From the NCBI GenBank assembly GCA_016180805.1, contig JACPAM010000122.1:1-42364 (forward strand): a stretch of 42,364 bases of DNA, read 5' to 3'. The notes beneath the pieces were generated by a model, which saw nothing but the letters and a program-made list of their open reading frames with translations, had not been told where the DNA came from and did no database searches. Source of the stretch: Deltaproteobacteria bacterium. GTDB taxonomy: Bacteria > Desulfobacterota > Binatia > UBA9968. Position 1 is the first letter of the stretch. Each line of letters opens with the position of its first letter. The translations under genes were made by a program, and so were the position numbers. Shown here piece by piece: positions 8,570 through 14,493 of the stretch.

Positions 8570-8899
8570 ATGGTTAAGAAGGCCATTGTGGTAGTTTTCG
8601 CGCTTACCTTGCTGCTCAACGGCTGCGCTGCCGGGCTTGCACCCAACCAGGAGGCACACGTCGGCTTTGTCGGAGCCGTTGGAGCTTTTGTGGGAGGAAT
8701 CCTGGGCGCTGGTCTCGGTGGTCCTCCGGGAGCACTTCTGGGAGCAGCAATAGGGGGAGGACTGACTACTACAGCAAAGGGAATGCAGTACCAGCAGTAT
8801 AACGCCTGCGTGGAGAGAGGTCTTCCCGAAGAGCACTGCTATCAGCGGACGACCAATCCTTCGGGCGAAGTGCGGGTGCACGTCTCAGGCGTCCGTTGA
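8570..8899 (+). CDS. Glycine-zipper outer-membrane-type lipoprotein
   Basis: A 109-residue protein with a lipoprotein signal: MVKKAIVVVFALTLLLNGCAAG, lipobox LLNGC with Cys19. It is followed by a glycine-zipper stretch (VGAVGAFVGGILGAGLGGPPGALLGAAIGGGL, about residues 34-65), the membrane-spanning motif seen in SlyB/OmpA-like small lipoproteins. The C-terminal third has two further cysteines (NACVERGLPEEHCYQR). The ATG is preceded by AAAGGAAA. Small glycine-zipper lipoproteins are common members of envelope-stress regulons, which agrees with the variant regulon motif upstream. Exact function unknown. Confidence 0.75.
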   Translation: MVKKAIVVVFALTLLLNGCAAGLAPNQEAHVGFVGAVGAFVGGILGAGLGGPPGALLGAAIGGGLTTTAKGMQYQQYNACVERGLPEEHCYQRTTNPSGEVRVHVSGVR

Positions 8900-8925
8900 G
8901 CAGCGCAGAGGTTAAAAATCGCCTG

Positions 8926-8937
8926 CTGTCCGTCTTA
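8926..8937 (+). promoter_or_regulatory. Regulon motif CTGTCCGTCTTA
   Basis: An exact copy of the consensus with TTA at the end, 20 bases before the ATG at 8958. An A-run (TTAAAAATC) lies about 8-14 bases upstream. The spacer carries AATAGGAGGAAAA, a strong ribosome-binding site. Confidence 0.6.
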
Positions 8938-8957
8938 GAAAAATAGGAGGAAAAACC

Positions 8958-9278
8958 ATGGAAACAAATAGGATGAAACGTATCGGAGCCGCTGCCACCC
9001 TGAGCTTTGTTCTGCTTGCCAGCGTGTCTCCAGCATTCGCCCAGGTGGATCTGAGAGACAAAAAGGGCGTCGTAGATCCACGTGATCTTAAAAAGTACGA
9101 CCCACCGGAGCGCTCTTTGCGCATTACAGAGCCTCCTCCGCCACAGACCGCCCCTAGGGACAGCAACTACGATGTTAACAGCTCCAGCGGTACCGCCCCC
9201 AGATACCCCTCAGATCAGGGAGGAACCCCTGGAAGGCGACCGATGTTTGTTCCGGGGCCGAGAGCTACTCATCGCTGA
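8958..9278 (+). CDS. Small exported proline-rich protein, unknown function
   Basis: A 106-residue protein with a clear Sec signal peptide (MKRIGAAATLSFVLLASVSPAFA, cut likely before QVDLRD). The mature part is short, charged and Pro-rich (KKYDPPERSL, TEPPPPQTAPRD) and ends RPMFVPGPRATHR. It shows no domain I recognise and no repeats. The ribosome-binding site AGGAGG sits before ATG 8958. It is preceded by an exact regulon motif and belongs to the set of short exported proteins in this region. Likely disordered outside the cytoplasm. Confidence 0.65.
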   Translation: METNRMKRIGAAATLSFVLLASVSPAFAQVDLRDKKGVVDPRDLKKYDPPERSLRITEPPPPQTAPRDSNYDVNSSSGTAPRYPSDQGGTPGRRPMFVPGPRATHR

Positions 9279-9487
9279 AACCAGAGACTGCTCTTGGGGT
9301 TACTCTCAGTTGCTGCCGGCGGTAGGTTCAAAGCGCGCGGATACAAGAATCAACTCGATAGGGCAATCCAGCAATACCGCGGTACCCGACTCAAAGAACA
9401 CTGGCGCAGGCGCAAGCCTAAGCCGGAGGGTGCACCCGGCGTTGCGGCGGTAAAGAGAGTGATTCTTGAAATGCACAGGAGGCAAAT

Positions 9488-9565
9488 ATGCGCCCTTGGA
9501 TGTTTTTGTGGATGCTGTCATTCGGTGTAGGGGCACGAAAAGTCTTGTTCAAGAAAGCGGAATGA
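9488..9565 (+). CDS. Possible 25-residue hydrophobic peptide gene
   Basis: A short frame (MRPWMFLWMLSFGVGARK...) with an exact AGGAGG five bases before its ATG. The first 15 residues are hydrophobic with two Trp; the end is basic (ARKVLFKKAE). A possible hairpin and T-run begins at its stop. Nothing else explains the good ribosome-binding site in the 508-base stretch 9279-9787. Without comparative data this may be chance; it could be a small membrane peptide. Confidence 0.3.
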   Translation: MRPWMFLWMLSFGVGARKVLFKKAE

Positions 9566-9604
9566 TCGCGAGAACAAGTCATCTTCCGCGGTCGTTTTTT
9601 TTGT
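9557..9604 (+). terminator. Possible Rho-independent terminator
   Basis: GCGGAATGA and TCATCTTCCGC can pair imperfectly (a two-base bulge), followed by GGTCG and a run of eight T. It would end transcription from the 8958 unit or the small frame at 9488, upstream of the next motif-driven gene. Confidence 0.35.
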
Positions 9605-9729
9605 TTCAATTTCTAGCCACGCCACGTCTAGCTGCTCGCTCCTCCGTCTCAAGGAAATGGAATTATTTGGATTTCTGCGGTTCTCAGATGCGGATGTCGC
9701 AGTAGCTGTACCGACAAGAAAACGGGAAA

Positions 9730-9741
9730 CTGTCCGTCTTA
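9730..9741 (+). promoter_or_regulatory. Regulon motif CTGTCCGTCTTA
   Basis: An exact copy of the 12-base motif, 55 bases before the ATG at 9797. GAAAACGGGAAA lies directly upstream. Confidence 0.6.
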
Positions 9742-9796
9742 TTGAACAGAACAAGGTGAAAAATGAGGGAGGCAACAAAGAAAGGAGGTGAAAAAA

Positions 9797-10120
9797 ATGG
9801 CAAAGCTCACTCAATCAATAGCGGTGCTGCTTGCACTGATCGTTGGCGCGTCTACCGCATCAGCCCAGGCTTTAGACCAGCTCAGGCGGGATACGGATAC
9901 CGGGACGACTTTCGATGGCAGCAGCGGCCGGAGGCCGGGAGGGCTCGATATCGATGTGGATAAGTCCGTGAGGACTCCGCCCCCGGTAAGCGGTCGCCCG
10001 GTAGACACTTCAAGCGGCACGACCGGAGGCTACAGCGTAGGCGGGTCGACCAGCACGACCGGAGGGTACAGTGTCGGCGGATCCACCGGCACCAGCCGCG
10101 GCTCGAGCTCTTCGAAGTAA
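9797..10120 (+). CDS. Exported Gly/Ser/Thr repeat protein
   Basis: From ATG 9797 the protein has 107 residues. AGGAGG ends eight bases before this ATG; a GTG at 9788 overlaps the Shine-Dalgarno and is less likely. A Sec signal (LTQSIAVLLALIVGASTASA, cut before QALDQL) is followed by an acidic part and then a low-complexity tail with a short repeated unit, TTGGYSVGGST, in two copies, ending GTSRGSSSSK. The same unit occurs in the protein at 12582-12992, so the two are paralogues. The tail is probably disordered or surface-exposed. No known domain. Confidence 0.65.
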   Translation: MAKLTQSIAVLLALIVGASTASAQALDQLRRDTDTGTTFDGSSGRRPGGLDIDVDKSVRTPPPVSGRPVDTSSGTTGGYSVGGSTSTTGGYSVGGSTGTSRGSSSSK

Positions 10121-10140
10121 ACTGTTCGATGATGCTTTTC

Positions 10141-10170
10141 GGGCCAGCGTAGAAATTTCTGCGCTGGCCC
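10141..10170 (+). other. Strong 30-base hairpin downstream of exported repeat gene
   Basis: GGGCCAGCG and CGCTGGCCC are perfect complements around the self-complementary core AGAAATTTCT. No T-run follows, so it is not a classic intrinsic terminator. It could stabilise the mRNA end or separate the two genes (9797 and 10238). Confidence 0.5.
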
Positions 10171-10237
10171 GGTTGGCTCTCTCCCAAGCCAATGGTCGAC
10201 CGCGCATTCGGAAGGAAACACGTCAGAGGATCGTAAT

Positions 10238-10897
10238 ATGCGTGACAAAGTCATTGTGACCATTTTTTTGATTGCATCTTTCGGCGCCTCGTCTGTTTAC
10301 TCGGACTCCTGGACGCTCCCGGAAACCAGAACATATTACTCCGAGAATACGGAGTTTCGTTTCACCGTGATTCCTCGGAGCCTGAGAAGCCAGCTCCACT
10401 TTTTCTCTGACAAAGTCGAAGGCCGAGAGCCGGCCGGAGCCCTTCCCGGGGGGCAGCTATTCTGCTTGGGAATTCTGTCCAGGAAGAAGGCCGATGGTTC
10501 CTATGAGCCGGTCTGGCAAGGCGCGCTGACCAACGATGTCTCTCCGGTGAGCGCGATCCTTTCTTCTTCGGGTGAATATGTGGTGACGTTCGACAACTGG
10601 CATTCCATGGGGTACGGGAAAAACGCCATCGTGATTTACGGCCCTGGGGGAAATCTGATCCGCGAACTTGCCCTGACAGATTTGATGCCGCAGGAGGAGG
10701 TGGCGAGATTGCCTCGCAGCGTCAGCTCCATCTGGTGGGGGCGGGACCATCAGATAGATAAAAGCGGAAAGTTTTTGATTGTAAAGATTTTCGCCGACAA
10801 AAATTCGCGATTCGATAGGAACCCTGAGTTCCGCATGCTCTACATCGAGCTGGCCAGCGGAAGAATTTTCAGCCCAGATGAGGTCCCCGAAGTATGA
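10238..10897 (+). CDS. Exported 'DSW' protein, paralogue A, unknown function
   Basis: A 219-residue protein with a signal peptide (VIVTIFLIASFGASSVYS, mature start DSWTLPETRTYYSENTEFRF). It is about 60-70% identical by eye to the protein at 13355-14050. Shared blocks are FRFTVIPR.LRSQL, FSDKV.GR.PAG.LPGG, SGEYVVTFDNWHSMGYG, LPR.VSSIWWGR and the end LYIELASGRIF. The pattern of short beta-like blocks with a central FDNWHSMGYG suggests a secreted beta-rich, possibly propeller-like fold; I cannot assign a family. It is the second gene of block A (9797, 10238, 10985), which is repeated in block B. It has no own regulon motif, so it may be read from the promoter before 9797. Confidence 0.65.
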   Translation: MRDKVIVTIFLIASFGASSVYSDSWTLPETRTYYSENTEFRFTVIPRSLRSQLHFFSDKVEGREPAGALPGGQLFCLGILSRKKADGSYEPVWQGALTNDVSPVSAILSSSGEYVVTFDNWHSMGYGKNAIVIYGPGGNLIRELALTDLMPQEEVARLPRSVSSIWWGRDHQIDKSGKFLIVKIFADKNSRFDRNPEFRMLYIELASGRIFSPDEVPEV

Positions 10898-10984
10898 AAT
10901 CGATCCACCGCGTTGCCGCTTTTCAAATCACCTTCCTTTATGCTAACAAGGCAATGGGAACCGTTCCGATAAAGGGGATCGGCC

Positions 10985-11221
10985 TTGTTTGAAGCAGCGG
11001 TTCTTTTTTTGATTCTCGCTGCAATCATCCTTATTCCTTCATTCTTTTCCTTAACCCTTGGCCCATTAGAGCCACGTTTCTTCCTTTGTCCGTATAACTT
11101 AACGTCTCGCTCAGCTGCCGCGGCTATAAGGTCCTACCTCTCACGGCCGCGGCCCCTTAGAAAGCCCTTCCTTAATCCGCCGCGGTCAGCTGAAGCGGTT
11201 GTTCGGCGGTGCCGTTCATGA
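10985..11221 (+). pseudogene. Remnant of small membrane protein (block A copy)
   Basis: The start (FEAAVLFLILAAIILIPSFFSL, from a TTG) resembles the N-terminal membrane segment of the protein at 14164 (LEIVVLVLIVVAIAGLVFLAP) and has the same position after a DSW gene. Beyond residue 25 the two have nothing in common and the frame runs into unrelated Arg/Pro-rich sequence. I read it as a decayed copy. The rest of 10898-11215 shows no other gene. Confidence 0.4.
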
Positions 11222-11683
11222 ACTCTGAACGCTCATGCCAACGCCCGCTCTCCGGCTCGCAGCCCGGCTGCCGTCTGGTTTTGGCGCCACCGAACGCTTT
11301 GCCAAAGGATACAGCGAAACGGCAATTCTTGCACGAAGCTTTGCGACCTCAAATAGGGTCCGGTTACGGAGTTTCCACACAAGTTGTCGGCTGCCGTCCT
11401 GCTGTTCGAATCCGATATCAAAGACCCGGTCGTCTGCGTGGTCCCAGAGCCGTCGCGCGGGCTCTGGGAGCTTCGAAATCGCGCGAACCATTTCTGTGAT
11501 CGCCGAATCGGGAGAGTTCTTCAGTGTCGAGATTTCGAACGACGCGAAAAACCTGCCCTGGAGTTTCCCCACGTAAAGGGTATGGAGTTCCGGAAACAAG
11601 GCGTCAATCAGTGGTTTGAGGTCGCGGCGGGACCGTACCTCAAGGTCCACGTTCAGGTACTCTGCGGCCGCCTTCGATTTCAT
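11216..11683 (-). CDS. Conserved-looking hypothetical protein
   Basis: From ATG 11683 the protein has 155 residues. It starts MKSKAAAEYLNVDLEVRSRR and has the blocks LKPLIDALFPELHTLYVGKLQG, ISKLPEPARRLWDHADDRVFDIGF and KLRARIAVSLYPL. This layout resembles short uncharacterised proteins that begin with a 'LNVDLE' strand and carry 'ARRLWDRA.DRVFDIG', but I have no name for the family. An upstream start (11809) would add 42 residues of unlike composition, so 11683 is preferred. The Shine-Dalgarno is weak at both. It lies on the opposite strand between the two duplicated blocks. Probably cytoplasmic; no signal peptide or membrane segment. Confidence 0.5.
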   Translation of the reverse strand: MKSKAAAEYLNVDLEVRSRRDLKPLIDALFPELHTLYVGKLQGRFFASFEISTLKNSPDSAITEMVRAISKLPEPARRLWDHADDRVFDIGFEQQDGSRQLVWKLRNRTLFEVAKLRARIAVSLYPLAKRSVAPKPDGSRAASRRAGVGMSVQSS

Positions 11684-11868
11684 GATCGATCCATGATCCG
11701 CCGAACTAGTGAGTATCTTGGTCAGCCATGTACTATTACCAAATTGGCCAAAACAGCACTGATTCTCCTGCCTTCGCAAGAACTTGTCAAGTTTGTCCTG
11801 CAGCCCCACTTAGCCCACAAACGCTGACCACGAAAGTGCCAATATACCTGTATTGGCGGTGGACGGAT

Positions 11869-12389
11869 CTCTTTTAGGAGTGAATCTGCCACATCTGGAT
11901 GCTGCAGCGCTAAAACCTTCTCCCTTATCCCCAGTGAGCGCCGAAAAAGAGGCTCTGCCTCTGCATACCGGCCTTGGGCCTCGTAAAGCCCCGCCAGGTT
12001 GTTGAGGCTCATGGCTACATGCGGGTGCTCAGGACCCAATGCTTTCTCAGCGATTGCCAGCGCACGCCGGAGAAGCGGCTCGGCCTCAGCGTACCGTCCC
12101 TGGCCTTCGTAAAGCAGAGCCAGGTTGTTGAGGATTTGAGCCACATCCGGATGGTCCGGCCCCAGCACCTTCTGTCGGATCTCTAATGCCTGTTCAAGAA
12201 GAGGCGCTGCATCCGCGAACCTATCAGCTTGGTAAAGACCAATAGCCTGTTTGTTCAGGCGGCCGCTTCAGCCAGCGCAGCTTTCTCTTCTGGAGATTGC
12301 GCCCGAACAGTTGAGGTGAAGGAAAGAAGGAGGAGAACGGAATAGAGAATTAGAGGAACAGAGAGTCTATGGCACAAGTCTGAAATCAT
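11869..12389 (-). pseudogene. Exported TPR protein (CHAT-type N-terminus), frameshifted and truncated
   Basis: ATG 12389 starts a signal peptide (VPLILYSVLLLLSFTSTVRA) followed by QSPEEKAALAEAAA and a stop. In another frame, from the same place (12264-12275), it continues as RLNKQAIGLYQADRFADAAPLLEQAL and then kinesin-light-chain-type TPRs (GPDHPDVAQILNNLALLYEGQGRYAEAEPLLRRAL). Joined, this is the normal N-terminus of exported TPR-CHAT proteins. A one-base indel within GCGGCCGCC broke it. The similarity stops near 11869 after PDVADSLLKE; an unrelated tail continues to 11722. A CHAT C-terminal fragment of matching type lies at 18970-19207, but not in collinear order. Confidence 0.65.
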
Positions 12390-12519
12390 TTTGAGGCGCT
12401 GGGGATGCCGTCCGCGCTTTTTAATTCTTCGTCGAATTTTATCACAGCAAAGAGGGCTTCCAATAGCCACCCCCTTGCCTCTCGGGACCTAGCCCCGGAA
12501 AACGATAAAATTTTAGGAC

Positions 12520-12531
12520 CTGTCCGTCTTA
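12520..12531 (+). promoter_or_regulatory. Regulon motif CTGTCCGTCTTA
   Basis: An exact copy, 50 bases before the ATG at 12582. It lies directly after the pseudogene region and probably drives the block B genes 12582, 13010 and 13355. Upstream sequence is A-rich (GGAAAACGATAAAATTTTAGG). Confidence 0.6.
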
Positions 12532-12581
12532 AGTAAAGTGAACAGGCAAGGCCCCAAGTAAAAAAATGAAGGAGGTCAAAA

Positions 12582-12992
12582 ATGAAAAAGATAACTTTTA
12601 GAGGTCTCGCCAAATTAGGCACTTACATGGCTCTGTTCTTAACCTTAACCCATCCAGGCTCAGTCTACGGCCAGCCGCGCCAGGATCAGGCTCCCGAACT
12701 CAGGCCTCCGGTAAACGCCGGAGGCACCAGGCGGACCACTCCGACCATTGTCCTCCCGGAAGGTTGGACGAACCCGGGTACAGGGCGCTCAGGTGGAGCG
12801 GTTCCAGAACCCGTTCCTGTTGCCCCCTCAACCGGAACAGTTCAGGGGCAGAGCGTTAGCCCGTCCACGGGAACCACGGGGGGCTACAGCGTAGGTCCCT
12901 CCACCGGGACAACTCGAAGCCAGAGCGGTCAGAGTTCTCCGTCATCGAGGCCAAAATCTTCAACGTCCTCTTCAACCCAAAAAAAGCGGTAG
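12582..12992 (+). CDS. Exported Ser/Thr/Gly repeat protein, block B
   Basis: A 136-residue protein with AAGGAGG before its ATG and a Sec-type signal (LGTYMALFLTLTHPGSVYGQ). The mature part is Pro-rich and ends in a low-complexity tail built from units such as PSTGTTGGYSVGPSTGTTRSQ, then a Ser-rich basic end (SSSTQKKR). The unit TTGGYSVG is shared with the protein at 9797-10120, so the two are paralogues. It is the first gene of a tight plus-strand series: 17 bp to 13010, then 42 bp to 13355. Likely disordered and outside the cytoplasm; function unknown. Confidence 0.65.
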   Translation: MKKITFRGLAKLGTYMALFLTLTHPGSVYGQPRQDQAPELRPPVNAGGTRRTTPTIVLPEGWTNPGTGRSGGAVPEPVPVAPSTGTVQGQSVSPSTGTTGGYSVGPSTGTTRSQSGQSSPSSRPKSSTSSSTQKKR

Positions 12993-13009
12993 CAGGAAAG
13001 GAGAAAGCC

Positions 13010-13312
13010 ATGCTGGATAACGAACCTATGAAGCGAGTAATGATGATCGGAACGTCAGCTCTACTTCTTTGTGTGTTTTTAGCAGCCTCCAGCCTCGCGG
13101 CCGACGTCCCGGGGACCAGACACAAGGGCAGCAGCGTGCAGGAACCTCCCGCACCTTCAAGGCCGGGAAATCCCTTCCCTCGCAACCCCGATCCGCCACT
13201 GAAAAACCCGTTAAGGGACGACAGCAGGGACCTTAATCCCCAAAACGACCCTGACGTGAGGAAGGGTATCCAGGACCACTATCGGGAATACTTGAGGAGG
13301 CAAGGGCGTTAA
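13010..13312 (+). CDS. Small exported Pro-rich protein ('ADVPGT' family)
   Basis: A 100-residue protein with a signal peptide (MIGTSALLLCVFLAASSLAADVPGT). AAAGGAGAAAGCC precedes ATG 13010; a second ATG at 13028 is possible. The mature part is Pro/Arg/Asn-rich: EPPAPSRPGNPFPRNPDPPL, then KNPLRDDSRDLNP and NDPDVRKGIQDHYREYLRRQ. A paralogue with nearly the same mature sequence lies at 18056-18313. The conserved end (PDV..GIQ.HYREYL.RQ) suggests a short helix. No named family. It lies within the motif-driven block B series. Confidence 0.7.
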   Translation: MLDNEPMKRVMMIGTSALLLCVFLAASSLAADVPGTRHKGSSVQEPPAPSRPGNPFPRNPDPPLKNPLRDDSRDLNPQNDPDVRKGIQDHYREYLRRQGR

Positions 13313-13354
13313 GACTGAAACGCCTTCTGCCCAGGACTTTAAAGGAGATACCAA

Positions 13355-14050
13355 ATGATCCACTCGGGCTTACCCAAAATAGGAATGTCGCGCCACCTGC
13401 AGCTCCATCACTGGAGCCTGTTTCTGGTTTTGGTTGTTGCCCTGCTGCTCCCTCCTGCCCCCGCTTATGCAGATAGCTGGGCTCTTCCGGTCACGCGGGA
13501 CTACTTTTCGGAAAATAGAGACTTCCGCTTCACCGTGATCCCTAGAGAATTGAGGAGCCAGCTCGGCTACTTCTCGGACAAGGTGACGGGACGCGATCCG
13601 GCCGGGCAACTCCCGGGTGGGGCATTGGCCGCTACGGGCATTCTATCCAGAAGGAGGGCCGATGGTTCTTACAATCCGGTTTGGCAAAAAACATTGAGCA
13701 ATGATGTGGCCCCAGTAAGCGCGATCGTTTCTCCATCTGGCGAATACGTGGTCACCTTCGACAACTGGCATTCTATGGGCTATGGGAGGAATGTCGTGGT
13801 CATTTATGGTCCGGACGGCATGGTCATCCGAGAATTTGGCTTGAACGATCTGCTATCGACAGACGAGACCGAAAGACTTCCCCGCACGGTAAGCTCAATC
13901 TGGTGGGGAAGAGGTCATCACTTTGATGAGAGCGGGAAATTCCTGGTCCTGCGCATAGCTGCGAACCGAAAGATGCCCAGCGATAGGGACGCTCAGTTCC
14001 GCCTACTCCACATCGAGCTGGCGACAGGGAGAGTTCTAACAACGGGGTGA
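13355..14050 (+). CDS. Exported 'DSW' protein, paralogue B
   Basis: A 231-residue protein with a signal peptide (LFLVLVVALLLPPAPAYA, mature start DSWALPVTRDYFSENRDFRF). It is clearly paralogous to 10238-10897 along its full length, with the same blocks FRFTVIPRELRSQLGYFSDKV, SGEYVVTFDNWHSMGYGRN and LPRTVSSIWWGRGHH. The two copies differ mainly in the signal peptide and C-terminus. AAAGGAGATACC lies before the ATG. A 33-base scrap of a third copy follows at 14091-14123. Function unknown. Confidence 0.68.
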   Translation: MIHSGLPKIGMSRHLQLHHWSLFLVLVVALLLPPAPAYADSWALPVTRDYFSENRDFRFTVIPRELRSQLGYFSDKVTGRDPAGQLPGGALAATGILSRRRADGSYNPVWQKTLSNDVAPVSAIVSPSGEYVVTFDNWHSMGYGRNVVVIYGPDGMVIREFGLNDLLSTDETERLPRTVSSIWWGRGHHFDESGKFLVLRIAANRKMPSDRDAQFRLLHIELATGRVLTTG

Positions 14051-14090
14051 GCTTCGAATGGCGCATACTTTGCGCTAGGGTCTCCTTGCC

Positions 14091-14123
14091 TTTGACAACT
14101 GGCACCCGCTGGGCTATGGGAGG
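14091..14123 (+). pseudogene. Scrap of a third DSW-family copy
   Basis: These 33 bases encode FDNWHPLGYGR, matching the hallmark FDNWHSMGYGR of the neighbouring gene (13760-13792 region) with most bases identical. No other part of the gene surrounds it. It is a recombination footprint from the family duplications. Confidence 0.55.
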
Positions 14124-14163
14124 ACAATTGACTTGAGGCGGCGCCGCTCGGGATGGAATAGAA

Positions 14164-14454
14164 GTGTTAGAAATAGTGGTTCTCGTTCTGATCGTTGTTG
14201 CCATCGCCGGTCTTGTTTTTCTGGCTCCAGTCTATCTCCGTAAAGGAAGAGGGCAGCCGGAGGCATCGCGCAAGGCGCAAACCGAGCTTCCTACCTGCGA
14301 CGAAGTCCAGCAGATCGAGATCTCTCACGATTCCAGCAATGCTGGTCCCTATGAACCTCCGACATCCGACTACCCACCCACCGTGAGCACGAAGGACTTT
14401 ATCGCCTCTTTCGGCAAGCTTTGGGAACAGTCCGCAGCGAGCCGGCAGGATTAA
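14164..14454 (+). CDS. Membrane-anchor protein, possibly the N-terminus of the AAA+ gene
   Basis: A 96-residue frame (GTG start at 14164) with one N-terminal membrane helix (VVLVLIVVAIAGLVFLAPVYL), a basic stop-transfer (RKGRG) and a soluble polar tail ending DFIASFGKLWEQSAASRQD. Its TAA stop at 14452-14454 is in the same frame as the AAA+ gene that follows. The bases after the stop encode AVDLDVLAAALSQLESKLRD, leading straight into the first Walker A region. This could be a separate anchor protein translated with its neighbour, or one gene split by a nonsense change. A decayed copy of the membrane segment lies at 10985. Confidence 0.55.
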   Translation: MLEIVVLVLIVVAIAGLVFLAPVYLRKGRGQPEASRKAQTELPTCDEVQQIEISHDSSNAGPYEPPTSDYPPTVSTKDFIASFGKLWEQSAASRQD

Positions 14455-14493
14455 GCTGTTGACCTAGACGTACTCGCTGCCGCTCTGAGCCAA

